This document shows, piece after piece, positions 27,737-35,973 of a stretch of DNA of 64,000 nt; the stretch's first letter is position 1; each line of letters opens with the position of its first letter. Where the stretch lies: the NCBI RefSeq assembly GCF_009664855.1, contig NZ_CP045928.1, positions 3,637,186-3,701,185 of the forward strand, read 5' to 3'. A model generated the notes under the pieces. That model had not been told where the DNA came from. It did no database searches and saw only the letters and a program-made list of their open reading frames with translations. A program made the position numbers and the translations under genes. The DNA is from Flavobacterium sp. SLB02. GTDB lineage: Bacteria > Bacteroidota > Bacteroidia > Flavobacteriales > Flavobacteriaceae.

Positions 27737-27776
27737 CACAAAAAAATTCGGCAGGTTTTATAGCGCTGCCGAATTT
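27737..27776 (-). terminator. Rho-independent terminator of the curli operon
   Basis: AAATTCGGCAG (27744-27754) pairs with CTGCCGAATTT (27766-27776). On the minus strand it is followed by a T run, as expected for the end of the transcript from the curli cluster. Confidence 0.88.
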
Positions 27777-27815
27777 CCTGAGTAAAATTGGTTATAAAAT
27801 TTTGGCTCCTAAAAG

Positions 27816-29300
27816 TTACTCCCAGTCGGGCATTGCTGTTCCTGAAAATAATACTACTCTGGAATTGACAACTCCTACTGTTGTTTTTACAATGTTTTTT
27901 ATCGAAATACCATCATTTGAGGTATTGGTGAAAATCAATTCGGACTCGTTTGGTGAATAGCGTACATCGAGATCGTTTGTTCCGGATATTTTCTCTGTTA
28001 TAATTTGTGTAGTATTTCCCGATGCAAAGCTGTATTCGAAAATTTTAGAATCTAACTGTCGGTAATTTGAACTTTCGAATCCTGAAACATCTCTGGTATA
28101 GACTATTTTTTGGCCTGTGATGGAAAAGTTTAGTCCGCCCACTGCTCCGTTTTGTCCTGAAAGAATGGTTGTTATCACCACTCCTGAAGCATTGATTACG
28201 TAGACCTCAACATTATATCCGTTGGCATCATTTACTTTTAAAGCAATTTTTGAGCCGTCGGCGCTCCAGTCACATTCTGATATGAATTTGCCATTTGGGG
28301 TCTGGAATATTTTGGTCAAACCGCTTCCGTCATTGTTGATTTTGTATAATTTATCGAAATTAGGATAAATCAGTTCACTTCCTGAGGCATTCCAGGAATA
28401 GCCTATATAATCTGAATTGAACCCGGCAACAGGCACTGAACTTGTTAACTTTTTAATTCCCGTTCCGTCATAATTCATCGTGTAAAGATCATTTTGAGAA
28501 CCATTTGTTCCTATAAAGGCAATTTTCTTTACCAGATTATTTCTTCTGGGACGCCAGTAATTTCTGTCTGAACTCGTTAATTGATATTGTTTACCCGCAT
28601 CATCGGCAGTAAAAATCACATTATTATCGTTTATATTTTTTACAAACAAATATCGTGTTGCCGGAAAAGCAATTGTGGTAAAGGTACTTACGGTGCTTAA
28701 AACAGGTGTATTTACACCATCGGTAACTTCGATTTGCCAATAATATTTTGCTCCAAAAATCAAATCTGTCAACGTAAGTTTGTTCGTTTTTACAGCATCA
28801 TAAACTTTCACCTCGCTGTTTCTGTCGTTTCTAAGGGTTATCTTGAAAATTAATTCATCTTTATCCGGATCTGTAGCTGTCCAGGTAAGATCTAATGATA
28901 CAGCTTGGGCGGTACTGTTATCAACCGGACTTACTAATACGGGAACTGTTGGCGGCTTATTATTGGCTGATGCTTTTTTGAGTTCAAAAACCACTTCTGA
29001 TGTATTGTTTGCTGTAACGGTTGTGGCTTCGAATTTTGCTATAAAACCCTCTTTTTGTGCCTGAAAAGAGTATTCGCCCACTTTTACATTCGAAACTGTA
29101 AATTTACCATCTGCATCTGTAAAAACAGTACTTGTTGTGGGACTTGAAAGGATTTTTACATTTTCCATTGGTTCAAAAGTATCTGCATTCACCACTCTTC
29201 CGCTAACAGTACCATATGCCGATTCTCCTATTTTCTCTTCACTACATGAAACCAAAAACAATAAAAAAAGTACGCTTGCTATTTTGTATAAATACTTCAT
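27816..29300 (-). CDS. Lipoprotein with carboxypeptidase-regulatory-like domain, FN3-like domain and beta-propeller
   Basis: The 494-residue product has a lipoprotein signal (FLLFLVSC, Cys about 19), then a carboxypeptidase regulatory-like beta domain (GTVSGRVVNADTFEPM to about 110), a fibronectin-III-like domain (about 115-210, NKPPTVPVLVSPVDNST) and a C-terminal region of TolB/PD40-type propeller repeats (YTMNYDGTGIKKLT, ANWSADGSK-like segments). No enzyme motif is seen. It is the last gene of the curli operon, 65 bases after csgG, so a role in surface display or anchoring of the fibre is inferred. I chose ATG 29300, since frames starting at 29360 or 29330 put extra charged residues before the signal. 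Confidence 0.78.
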   Translation of the reverse strand: MKYLYKIASVLFLLFLVSCSEEKIGESAYGTVSGRVVNADTFEPMENVKILSSPTTSTVFTDADGKFTVSNVKVGEYSFQAQKEGFIAKFEATTVTANNTSEVVFELKKASANNKPPTVPVLVSPVDNSTAQAVSLDLTWTATDPDKDELIFKITLRNDRNSEVKVYDAVKTNKLTLTDLIFGAKYYWQIEVTDGVNTPVLSTVSTFTTIAFPATRYLFVKNINDNNVIFTADDAGKQYQLTSSDRNYWRPRRNNLVKKIAFIGTNGSQNDLYTMNYDGTGIKKLTSSVPVAGFNSDYIGYSWNASGSELIYPNFDKLYKINNDGSGLTKIFQTPNGKFISECDWSADGSKIALKVNDANGYNVEVYVINASGVVITTILSGQNGAVGGLNFSITGQKIVYTRDVSGFESSNYRQLDSKIFEYSFASGNTTQIITEKISGTNDLDVRYSPNESELIFTNTSNDGISIKNIVKTTVGVVNSRVVLFSGTAMPDWE

Positions 29301-29365
29301 TATTAATTTGTTTTTAAATTTAAACTTCATCGTTATGTCTTTAAAATTCTGGTCTTTCAATTATC

Positions 29366-30727
29366 CTATTTTTTCTTTTTTGTAAAATAATAAGTAAGTC
29401 CTAACCCGAATTTATAATAGTAATCGTCACGGGTTCCAGCTTTTATATAATCGACATTATCACTAAAATTAATGTTTTGCTCTCCAAACAATTTGATTCC
29501 AATTTTGTCTGAAACCAGATATTCAAGACCTAAACCGTATTGAATTTTACCATAAGCATTCTCGAATTTCCTGTTTGTTGCATATCCTCCGCCTGCGTAG
29601 AGATAAGGTGTAAAACGATCTTTGGGAAGTAAAATCCATTCGAGATTAAGATCATAAGTGATATAACCTACGTCGAGTAAATTTTTGTTGGCGAGATTAA
29701 CCACGTTGGTAGAAGCGCTGATATTCAAAGCGGGAGTTAAAAAATACTTTAAAGCTCCGCGACCAAAAGGCCGTAAAAGCGGATCTTGATAATCGCCATC
29801 CATAAGGGTTGCTCCTCCTGAAATTTCGATAGCAAATTTGCTTCTTCTGTTTTCTAATTCTCTTCCGTAAAGCGCGGTTACATCAGCCGTTTTGGTTTCT
29901 TCGGCATATGCTTTTATTAAATTATCGACTTGCCATTTTGGTGCATCAGCTTCCCAGATATTATCTTTTATACCTTCGAGAACCAAAGATTCTACCGCTT
30001 TTTCAATGGCTTCAGTGACGGCCATATGGACCGGTTCATTTGTGGTATATCCGGTTTCAACTTCTAATAACCTTTTAAAATTTACATATCTAAATAAGCT
30101 TTCATCAATTGCCTGAGACAAAATGGTTTTCGATATATAAACTGATTTTAAAATTTTTCCGTTTGAGGTTGAAATCATTCTCAAATAAATGGTAACACGA
30201 TCCTGACGGTATTTTACAGAAGCTCCGGCTCCAAAATATCGCGCTCCAAAACCTCCGGTAATAATATTAGAATCATACGAAACTATTCCGCCTTCTAATA
30301 AAACCCCGGCATATAATAAAGGAGTTAACTGAGGTTCGTTTGGATTGGCATTTTTTACATATTCCTGACGCGTTGCCCGAATAAGGTTTCGTTCCTGCAA
30401 TAAATTACCAATATTTTCACGCTCGATGGGTATAAACCATTTAGAATCTTCCAGCGCTTTTATCAATATAGAAGTCGCGCCCTGAGTAACGGCGGTACTA
30501 AAACTGCTTCCGTTTTCCTGCGGTTTATATTGTCCGGTCTGGTCTCTGAATTTATAGACACCCACGACAACTTGCTCTTTGGGTTTTGGCAGATCTTTTA
30601 ATAATGAAGTTGCAGGAGTTCCTTCTCCTAAAACTGCTTTTTGAACGCCGGTTGGCTGATTATAATAAGCACCGCAACCCGAAAAAAGTAATCCCGATAC
30701 TATAAATAAGTAGTGATGTAATCTCAT
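29366..30727 (-). CDS. csgG: Curli secretion channel CsgG with C-terminal beta-barrel domain
   Basis: The first 270 or so residues are CsgG, the outer-membrane lipoprotein that forms the nonameric channel for curlin export. It has lipobox LLFSGC (Cys about 18), VVVGVYKFRDQTGQYK, the constriction-loop region, and VESLVLEGIKDNIW at the end of the core. Residues about 290-453 add a domain of alternating strands ending in FGLGLTYYF, like an eight-stranded outer-membrane barrel. E. coli CsgG has only 277 residues, so this is a Bacteroidota-type fusion. It abuts csgF with one base between. Confidence 0.93.
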   Translation of the reverse strand: MRLHHYLFIVSGLLFSGCGAYYNQPTGVQKAVLGEGTPATSLLKDLPKPKEQVVVGVYKFRDQTGQYKPQENGSSFSTAVTQGATSILIKALEDSKWFIPIERENIGNLLQERNLIRATRQEYVKNANPNEPQLTPLLYAGVLLEGGIVSYDSNIITGGFGARYFGAGASVKYRQDRVTIYLRMISTSNGKILKSVYISKTILSQAIDESLFRYVNFKRLLEVETGYTTNEPVHMAVTEAIEKAVESLVLEGIKDNIWEADAPKWQVDNLIKAYAEETKTADVTALYGRELENRRSKFAIEISGGATLMDGDYQDPLLRPFGRGALKYFLTPALNISASTNVVNLANKNLLDVGYITYDLNLEWILLPKDRFTPYLYAGGGYATNRKFENAYGKIQYGLGLEYLVSDKIGIKLFGEQNINFSDNVDYIKAGTRDDYYYKFGLGLTYYFTKKKK

Positions 30728-30728
30728 G

Positions 30729-31133
30729 TTATTGATTTGGGATAATTACTTGAGTTTGTTCCCCGGTATTGGTATCTAAAATATTTAGGGTAAGTCCGTC
30801 TGCAGATGGGTAAACATCCACTGAATAGCTCCCGAAAGTATAGGAACCTTCTTTTATACCATCAGTACCAAATTGTTGTTTGTAGAGAGTACTTGAAATC
30901 TGACTCAATAATTGCGAATTTAAATTGGCTTTAAATCGCTCTAAGTCAGTTTGCGTTTTGGTTTCGGCTGTTTTATCCTTTTGCTTATTTTGAGCTTCGG
31001 CACTGCTCAAAAGCCATTGATAGTTAAAGGTATCTCCTCCAAAAGCCGGATTGACTGGTTTATAAACTAATGCCTGAGCATATATAAACGGAGAAATAAG
31101 CAGGAATACTGCCAGGGTGATTATAAATTTCAT
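30729..31133 (-). CDS. csgF: Curli assembly protein CsgF
   Basis: The 134-residue product has a signal peptide ending IYAQ, followed directly by the CsgF hallmark LVYKPVNPAFGGDTFNYQWL, the peptide that plugs the CsgG pore in E. coli. The C-terminal half (YTFGSYSVDVYPSADGLTLNILD) is the beta domain exposed on the surface, which couples subunit export to nucleation. It sits between csgE and csgG on one transcript. Confidence 0.93.
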   Translation of the reverse strand: MKFIITLAVFLLISPFIYAQALVYKPVNPAFGGDTFNYQWLLSSAEAQNKQKDKTAETKTQTDLERFKANLNSQLLSQISSTLYKQQFGTDGIKEGSYTFGSYSVDVYPSADGLTLNILDTNTGEQTQVIIPNQ

Positions 31134-31149
31134 GTCGCTAATAATAAAA

Positions 31150-31490
31150 TTAATACTGAGTGAAATATTTGCGCTCTTTTTCTTTTTCTTTCAGGTAAGT
31201 GAAGGTGGCATTTACAGATTCTTCTGCAACTGCATCTAAAAATTCATCATCCGGCCTTGCCAGAAACTCATAAATAACTTCATTGTCGATACTTATGGTT
31301 ATGGATGTATTTCTTGCAAAACTATATTCTTCACCTATTGTGACTATTTTTTCAGCGTTGATTCCAAGATCATTGTATTTGTAATAATACCGGTCGTAAA
31401 AATCTTTTCCCATTTTGGTTTTAGTATCGTCTGTAATAATTCCTCTTAACACAAATCCGTCAACAGGCAATACAATTACAGCTACATCTT
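31150..31490 (-). CDS. csgE: Curli assembly chaperone CsgE, C-terminal CsgE domain in the -1 frame
   Basis: This frame encodes the CsgE domain proper (LPVDGFVLRGIITDDTKTKM, then DRYYYKY and a C-terminal TYLKEKEKERKYF). CsgE caps the CsgG channel and directs curlin to it. The frame has no ATG and no signal peptide; its first possible start is a TTG at 31470 in the middle of a strand. Read upstream it continues through GATGTAGCT into the A10 run of the 31482-31883 gene. A -1 shift at A-AAA-AAG (31488-31494) gives one 244-residue protein with signal, N-terminal CsgH-like domain and CsgE domain. It is either programmed frameshifting, a real frameshift mutation or a homopolymer sequencing error. 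Confidence 0.8.
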
Positions 31491-31883
31491 TTTTTTTTCT
31501 TCACCCAAAACCACACGATCTTTCGCTATTATTTGCTTGTCTTCATCATAAAACAATAATAATACAACTACCTCATCATCTTCAGACAGATTAATTTGAG
31601 AAGTAGATAGTTTTTGTTTTTCGTTTGGCTGTAAGGTAAAAACACCAACCTGGTCATTATTAGACTGATTATTACTTTTATTATTATTTTTTATAACAGA
31701 CATTCTATAGGCGGCACCTCTGATGACATCGGTAAGATTTTCAGCTGTACCGGTAATTTTTACATTACCTTCTACTTTTTCAATTTCCAGTTTTGCTTTT
31801 ATTTTGTCTTGGGGGACCTGACCATATACTGTGGCAGTAAAAACCAGAAATAAGAATGTGATATGTCGATATAAAAAACGCAT
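31482..31883 (-). CDS. csgE: CsgH-like N-terminal part of the curli protein CsgE (zero frame)
   Basis: The 133-residue zero-frame product has a signal peptide ending VYGQ and a beta-sandwich of about 95 residues (KLEIEKVEGNVKITGTAENL; VFTLQPNEKQKLSTSQINL) like the curlin-binding CsgH-type domain. It ends in EEKKKM and stop, right after an A10 run. In Bacteroidota this domain is normally fused to CsgE, so the stop splits one gene. If it is translated as is, the product would be a secreted CsgH-like curlin chaperone on its own. It follows the minor-subunit gene by 8 bases. Confidence 0.8.
   Translation of the reverse strand: MRFLYRHITFLFLVFTATVYGQVPQDKIKAKLEIEKVEGNVKITGTAENLTDVIRGAAYRMSVIKNNNKSNNQSNNDQVGVFTLQPNEKQKLSTSQINLSEDDEVVVLLLFYDEDKQIIAKDRVVLGEEKKKM
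31488..31494 (-). promoter_or_regulatory. Candidate -1 ribosomal frameshift or slippage site (A AAA AAG)
   Basis: The minus strand reads GAA GAA AAA AAA AAG ATG TAG in the zero frame. A-AAA-AAG is the most slippery bacterial -1 heptamer, as used in E. coli dnaX. The zero-frame stop follows one codon later, and the -1 frame enters the CsgE domain. A purine-rich GGGTGAAG lies just upstream. No clear stimulatory stem-loop was found downstream. The A10 tract (31489-31498) could also cause polymerase slippage. Confidence 0.5.
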
Positions 31884-31891
31884 GTTTAAAT

Positions 31892-32413
31892 TTATTTATT
31901 GATAAGAATTATTGAGGCGCCATTTCCTGTCTGGGTAATTTTCATGTTTTTTGACAGGGAATTGGTTCCAATACTTTGAATGTTTTGATTGTCTCCTTTT
32001 TGGATCATTTCCATATTTACATTATAATTGGTATGCAATGTAAAATCTGAAATTTTATTATTATCTCCTTGTTGAACAATATTCTGGGTCAGTGTTTTAG
32101 CATTTTTATCCAGAAACAATTCATTGCGGTCACCATTCTGGTTTACAGCAACTTTTGTTTCATTTGATTTTAAAAATGCTCTTACTTTATTTAAATCCCC
32201 AATTTGCTGAATTTGTATTCCAGACTGAATTTTTGAATTTAAATTATCCTGTGCCTTTTTATCCATACTCGAAACCACACTAAAAGCTTTTTCTTTTGAA
32301 TTAAAGACAGAAGAGCTGTAAGGTTTAAAGTCGGATTTATCTTCTTTTTCCTGTGCATAAAATACAGGAGAAAAAAGTACAAGCAATACAATATTTAAAA
32401 TAAAACTTTTCAT
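31892..32413 (-). CDS. Curlin repeat protein, minor/nucleator-like subunit (CsgB-like)
   Basis: The 173-residue secreted protein has a signal ending FYAQ, a 45-residue linker, and about five curlin-type repeats with the pattern hydrophobic-Q-x-G-(D/N)-x-N (IQIQQIGDLNKVRAF, VAVNQNGDRNELFL, NIVQQGDNNKISD, MIQKGDNQNIQSI, ITQTGNGASI). Such repeats stack into amyloid beta-solenoids. Being shorter and lying downstream of a terminator in the operon with the secretion genes, it is the better candidate for the nucleator, as CsgB is in E. coli. That functional split is inference. Confidence 0.82.
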   Translation of the reverse strand: MKSFILNIVLLVLFSPVFYAQEKEDKSDFKPYSSSVFNSKEKAFSVVSSMDKKAQDNLNSKIQSGIQIQQIGDLNKVRAFLKSNETKVAVNQNGDRNELFLDKNAKTLTQNIVQQGDNNKISDFTLHTNYNVNMEMIQKGDNQNIQSIGTNSLSKNMKITQTGNGASIILINK

Positions 32414-32432
32414 CCTGATTGATTTAGATTAA

Positions 32433-32469
32433 AAAATGAGATAGTCACCTTCTATGACTATCTCATTTT
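32433..32469 (-). terminator. Terminator between the two curlin genes
   Basis: AAAATGAGATAGTCA and TGACTATCTCATTTT form a 15-bp perfect stem with a seven-base loop, followed by a T run on the minus strand. It lies 13 bases after the stop of the major subunit gene. It should make the first gene of the cluster far more abundant in mRNA than the downstream secretion genes. Confidence 0.88.
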
Positions 32470-32481
32470 CATTTTCATAAA

Positions 32482-33330
32482 TTACATACCTGATTGGGTC
32501 ACTGTAATTGTGTTCATGTTTCCAAGTGAAAATGCAACACTAGCATGAGATGCACCAGTTTGAGTCACAGTTGCAGTATTTTTGTTTCCAATTTGCAATG
32601 TACTTTCTTTCAATTTAGTACCATCTTGTGTAGTTGTAGCTTTATTTTCTTCACCATATTGATAGTGGTATGATTTATTACCATCTGCTACAGCTGTACC
32701 TGCTGGAGCTTTTTGAGTTTGCCAAGATTGGTTTTTAACACCACCCTGAGTAGCATAAGCATAATTACCATCACCATTTTGAGTTTGTGTAGCCTCATTA
32801 GTATTATGAGGAGCAAATGGTACACTTACTGCATTAACAGCTGCCAATTGAGCTGCATTGAAAGGAGCTCCGGTTGGTTTTTCATTTCCAGTTGTTCCTT
32901 GGTCAATAATAGCTTCATTGTGTTTTCCTGTTTGCACCTGAGTTGCTTTATCAAATCCTCCTAATGCTGATGCTGGAGGAGCAATTTGATCTTGCCAGAT
33001 TGTTGCTTTATTCCAGTCTCCTGTTTGAGTTTGATACGCTTTGTTATCATGGTTACTTTGAGAAGCAAAAGCATTGTTGTTGTTACCTTTTTGTTTTACA
33101 TCTGCAGCATTGTTTTTAGCATTGTAAACGCCCGGTTGAATTCCCTGATAAACTTCTGATTTGTTCGAATCTCCTAATTGATCAATTTTGGAATCATTTG
33201 TTCCTCCATTTTGATTTACAATACCAATGTCAGAGTTTCCTACCTGATTCACTGATGAAGTGTTTCCCTGCGCAATTGCTGCAGCCCCTACAAATAGCAT
33301 CGCTGAGATGCTTAAAATTACTTTTTTCAT
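32482..33330 (-). CDS. Curlin repeat protein, major subunit-like (CsgA-like)
   Basis: The 282-residue secreted protein has a signal peptide ending AIAQ and roughly ten degenerate curlin-type repeats (SVNQVGNSDIGIVNQNG, KIDQLGDSNKSEV, VKQKGNNNNAFASQ, ATQTQNGDGNYAYATQ, STLQIGNKNTATVTQTG), rich in Asn, Gln, Gly and Thr. Repeat spacing is interrupted by Pro/Ala-rich inserts (about 115-125 and 160-180), so it is less regular than E. coli CsgA. It is the first gene of the cluster and is followed at once by a strong terminator, which fits a highly expressed amyloid subunit assembled at the surface. Confidence 0.85.
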   Translation of the reverse strand: MKKVILSISAMLFVGAAAIAQGNTSSVNQVGNSDIGIVNQNGGTNDSKIDQLGDSNKSEVYQGIQPGVYNAKNNAADVKQKGNNNNAFASQSNHDNKAYQTQTGDWNKATIWQDQIAPPASALGGFDKATQVQTGKHNEAIIDQGTTGNEKPTGAPFNAAQLAAVNAVSVPFAPHNTNEATQTQNGDGNYAYATQGGVKNQSWQTQKAPAGTAVADGNKSYHYQYGEENKATTTQDGTKLKESTLQIGNKNTATVTQTGASHASVAFSLGNMNTITVTQSGM

Positions 33331-33530
33331 AATAGATATATTTAATTGGTTATTAATACAACTTATTATGTAGGTCAGTGTGATTTGGGGGAAATCGAGC
33401 CATCAAAAAAACGTCATTCGAAAATAAAATCAGAGGACTTATTCTCTTTCTTCATGACCAAAATTAGAAAACTTATCGAAAATCAAATCAAGTATAAATA
33501 CCTATTTTACAATAACATAACGACTTTTCG

Positions 33531-33560
33531 ATGAACTGTAAAACTATCTCGATGAACTGC
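33531..33560 (-). promoter_or_regulatory. Direct repeat with LytTR (AgrA-type) spacing upstream of the curli genes
   Basis: On the minus strand GCAGTTCAT, 12 bases, ACAGTTCAT form two near-identical 9-mers at 21-bp phasing, embedded in an 11-bp exact repeat (CAGTTCATCGA). The form matches the consensus I recall for LytTR regulators, [TA][AC][CA]GTTN[AG][TG]-N12-repeat. It lies about 200 bp before the major curlin start. Confidence 0.55.
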
Positions 33561-33672
33561 TGAAATCGTCAAAAACATAAGTAGGAAATTACCTAATTAT
33601 TACAATTTCCTTACATTTATACCCTGTGATCTGATAAAAACAATGCTTATCTTACTTTATTTTAACATTAAA

Positions 33673-33706
33673 ACAAAAAAAAGCCCATCTTAATTCGATG
33701 GGCTTA
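33673..33706 (-). terminator. Rho-independent terminator of the GSIII gene
   Basis: AAGCCCATC (33682-33690) pairs with GATGGGCTT (33698-33706). On the minus strand the hairpin is followed by seven T. It lies 22 bases beyond the stop. Confidence 0.9.
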
Positions 33707-33727
33707 ATAGAATTGTTCAGGTACTAT

Positions 33728-35917
33728 TTATTTCGTGAACAATAGCTCTCTATATTTGGTTAATGTCCAACTTTCGTCGTCAACAAGTAGCTCTAATTTG
33801 TCACAGTGATTACGAATATCTTCAAAATAGGGCTTCACTTTATTGCAATAGGCTTCGGCCATTTTTTGTGCATCTGTTAAATGATTGGCGGTTCTTCTTT
33901 CATCAGTCATCGCCAATACTTTAGAATTTATTCCTTCGATATGACCTGAAATTTCCTTAATGAGAACGATTTGTTCCTTTGCAATAGTTTCAAATTCTTT
34001 TCCGAAGATTTCTTTTAATCCTTTTACATTATCAATTAGGGTATTTTGGTAACGTATTGCCGTTGGAATAACATGATTTCTTGCAATATCGCCTAAAACC
34101 CTTCCTTCAATCTGGATTTTCTTAGTGTATTCTTCTAACTCAATTTCGTAACGTGCTTCGGCTTCAACATGGTTTAGAATTCCTAATTCAGAAAACAAAT
34201 CCAAAGCTTGTTTCGAAACTTTCGCTTTAATCGCTTCCGGAGTAGTTTTAAAATTACTTAAACCTCTTTTTGCAGCTTCTTTTTCCCAGCTGTCGCTATA
34301 TCCGTCACCTTCAAAAAGTATTTTTTTAGACTCTTTGATATATTCTCTTAAAACATTAAAAATAGCATCGTCTTTTTTCATGTCTTTCGACTCGATCAAA
34401 GTATCTACCTCTATTTTAAAATCTTTTAGTTGTTTGGCTACAATTGCATTAAGGGTAGTCATCGAATTCGAACAGTTCGAATTTGATCCTACTGCTCTAA
34501 ATTCAAATTTATTTCCGGTAAAGGCAAAAGGCGAAGTTCTATTTCTGTCTGTATTATCCAAAAGAACGTCCGGGATTTTACCCACTACATTCAGTTTTAA
34601 ATCTGTTTTTTCTTCAGGAGACAATTTTCCTGTTGTCACACTTTCTAACTCAGATAAAACTTTGGTTAATTGTGCCCCAATAAAAACAGAAATAATTGCC
34701 GGCGGCGCTTCATTTGCTCCTAACCTGTGATCATTACTTGCAGTTGCAATAGACGCTCTTAATAAGGTTTCATAATCGTTAACTGCTTTTATGGTATTAA
34801 TAAAGAAAGTCAGGAATTGTAAATTGCTCATTGGCGTTTTACTCGGACTCAATAAATTAACTCCAGTATCTGTTGCCAATGACCAGTTATTGTGTTTTCC
34901 TGATCCGTTTACTCCTTTAAAAGGTTTTTCGTGAAATAATACTTTAAAGTCATGACGCTCTGCCACCCTCTGCATCACATCCATCAATAATGAGTTATGA
35001 TCTACGGCAAGATTGGTTTCTTCAAAAATGGGTGCCAGCTCAAATTGGTTAGGTGCCACTTCGTTATGACGCGTTTTTACCGGAATCCCCAATAACATAC
35101 ATTCCTGCTCTAAATCTCTCATATAAGTAAGCGCACGAGTTGGGATAGAACCAAAATAATGATCGTCTAATTGTTGTCCTTTTGCAGAGGTATGTCCTAA
35201 TAAGGTTCTGCCGGTCATCATCAAGTCAGGACGGGAATTGGCTAGTGCTTTATCGATTAAGAAATATTCCTGCTCCCAGCCTAAAGTAGCGGTTACCTTT
35301 TTTACATTTTTATCAAAATAGCGACATACTTCTGTTGCGGCTTCATCTATGGCAGATAAGGCTCTTAACAACGGAATTTTATTGTCTAATGCTTCTCCTG
35401 TATAAGCGATAAATACAGTTGGAATGCATAAAGTGGTTCCGTAAATAAAAGCAGGAGAAGTTGGATCCCAGGCCGTATAACCTCTTGCTTCGAATGTATT
35501 TCTGATTCCCCCATTCGGGAAACTAGATGCATCCGGTTCTTGTTGCACCAATTGTGCTCCGCCAAATTTCTCTACAGGATCACTTCCGTCATATGAAACT
35601 TCAAAAAAAGCATCGTGTTTTTCTGCCGTAGTTCCTGTAAGGGGCTGAAACCAGTGTGTATAATGAGTAACACCTTTAGATAATGCCCATTCTTTCATTC
35701 CCATGGCGATATAATCTGCCAGTTTTCTTTCTATTTTAGTTCCGTGCTGAACAGCGTCTCTAACACCTTTTAAAGCATCCGAAGTCAAAAACTGCTTCAT
35801 TGCTTTTTCATTAAACACATTTGCACCAAAAATGTTAGATTTTCTATCGATTTCTTCAAAATGTACTGGCTTTCTTGTAGAAGCATCTCTCAAGGCCTGG
35901 AAACGTAATGTTGACAT
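33728..35917 (-). CDS. glnN: Glutamine synthetase type III
   Basis: The 729-residue protein is a GSIII enzyme, the large dodecameric glutamine synthetase typical of Bacteroidota. It makes glutamine from glutamate, ammonia and ATP in the cytoplasm. Conserved GSIII segments include the N-terminal VFNEKAMKQFL, GWEQEYFLID with metal-binding glutamates, HNEVAPNQFELAP, FKGVNGSGKHNNWS, and the nucleotide region NRTSPFAFTGNKFEFRAVGS. Length matches the family (about 700-730). It is divergent from a second glutamine synthetase gene at 36345. A TATATTTG promoter box lies upstream. Confidence 0.95.
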   Translation of the reverse strand: MSTLRFQALRDASTRKPVHFEEIDRKSNIFGANVFNEKAMKQFLTSDALKGVRDAVQHGTKIERKLADYIAMGMKEWALSKGVTHYTHWFQPLTGTTAEKHDAFFEVSYDGSDPVEKFGGAQLVQQEPDASSFPNGGIRNTFEARGYTAWDPTSPAFIYGTTLCIPTVFIAYTGEALDNKIPLLRALSAIDEAATEVCRYFDKNVKKVTATLGWEQEYFLIDKALANSRPDLMMTGRTLLGHTSAKGQQLDDHYFGSIPTRALTYMRDLEQECMLLGIPVKTRHNEVAPNQFELAPIFEETNLAVDHNSLLMDVMQRVAERHDFKVLFHEKPFKGVNGSGKHNNWSLATDTGVNLLSPSKTPMSNLQFLTFFINTIKAVNDYETLLRASIATASNDHRLGANEAPPAIISVFIGAQLTKVLSELESVTTGKLSPEEKTDLKLNVVGKIPDVLLDNTDRNRTSPFAFTGNKFEFRAVGSNSNCSNSMTTLNAIVAKQLKDFKIEVDTLIESKDMKKDDAIFNVLREYIKESKKILFEGDGYSDSWEKEAAKRGLSNFKTTPEAIKAKVSKQALDLFSELGILNHVEAEARYEIELEEYTKKIQIEGRVLGDIARNHVIPTAIRYQNTLIDNVKGLKEIFGKEFETIAKEQIVLIKEISGHIEGINSKVLAMTDERRTANHLTDAQKMAEAYCNKVKPYFEDIRNHCDKLELLVDDESWTLTKYRELLFTK

Positions 35918-35965
35918 GTATAATAAGTTTAAAATTTGTAATAATTTTTATTAAAAAATGATCGA

Positions 35966-35973
35966 CAAATATA
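35966..35973 (-). promoter_or_regulatory. Flavobacterial -7 box for the GSIII gene
   Basis: The minus strand reads TATATTTG, a full TAnnTTTG match, 48 bases upstream of the GSIII start codon. Confidence 0.5.

Larger units (their letters stand above)
33331..33727. promoter_or_regulatory. Upstream region of the curli operon
   Basis: These 397 bases hold no convincing gene. A 62-codon plus-strand frame (33346-33534) has AT-rich random-looking composition and is rejected. The region carries the LytTR-like direct repeat at 33531-33560 and the glnN terminator at 33673-33706. No good TAnnTTTG box was found close to the major curlin gene, so its promoter may depend on an activator. Confidence 0.5.

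Noticed and set aside
33346..33534. 62-codon plus-strand frame upstream of the major curlin gene
   Set aside because: Composition is random-looking, it has no conserved motif, and it overlaps the presumed regulatory region including the LytTR-like repeat.
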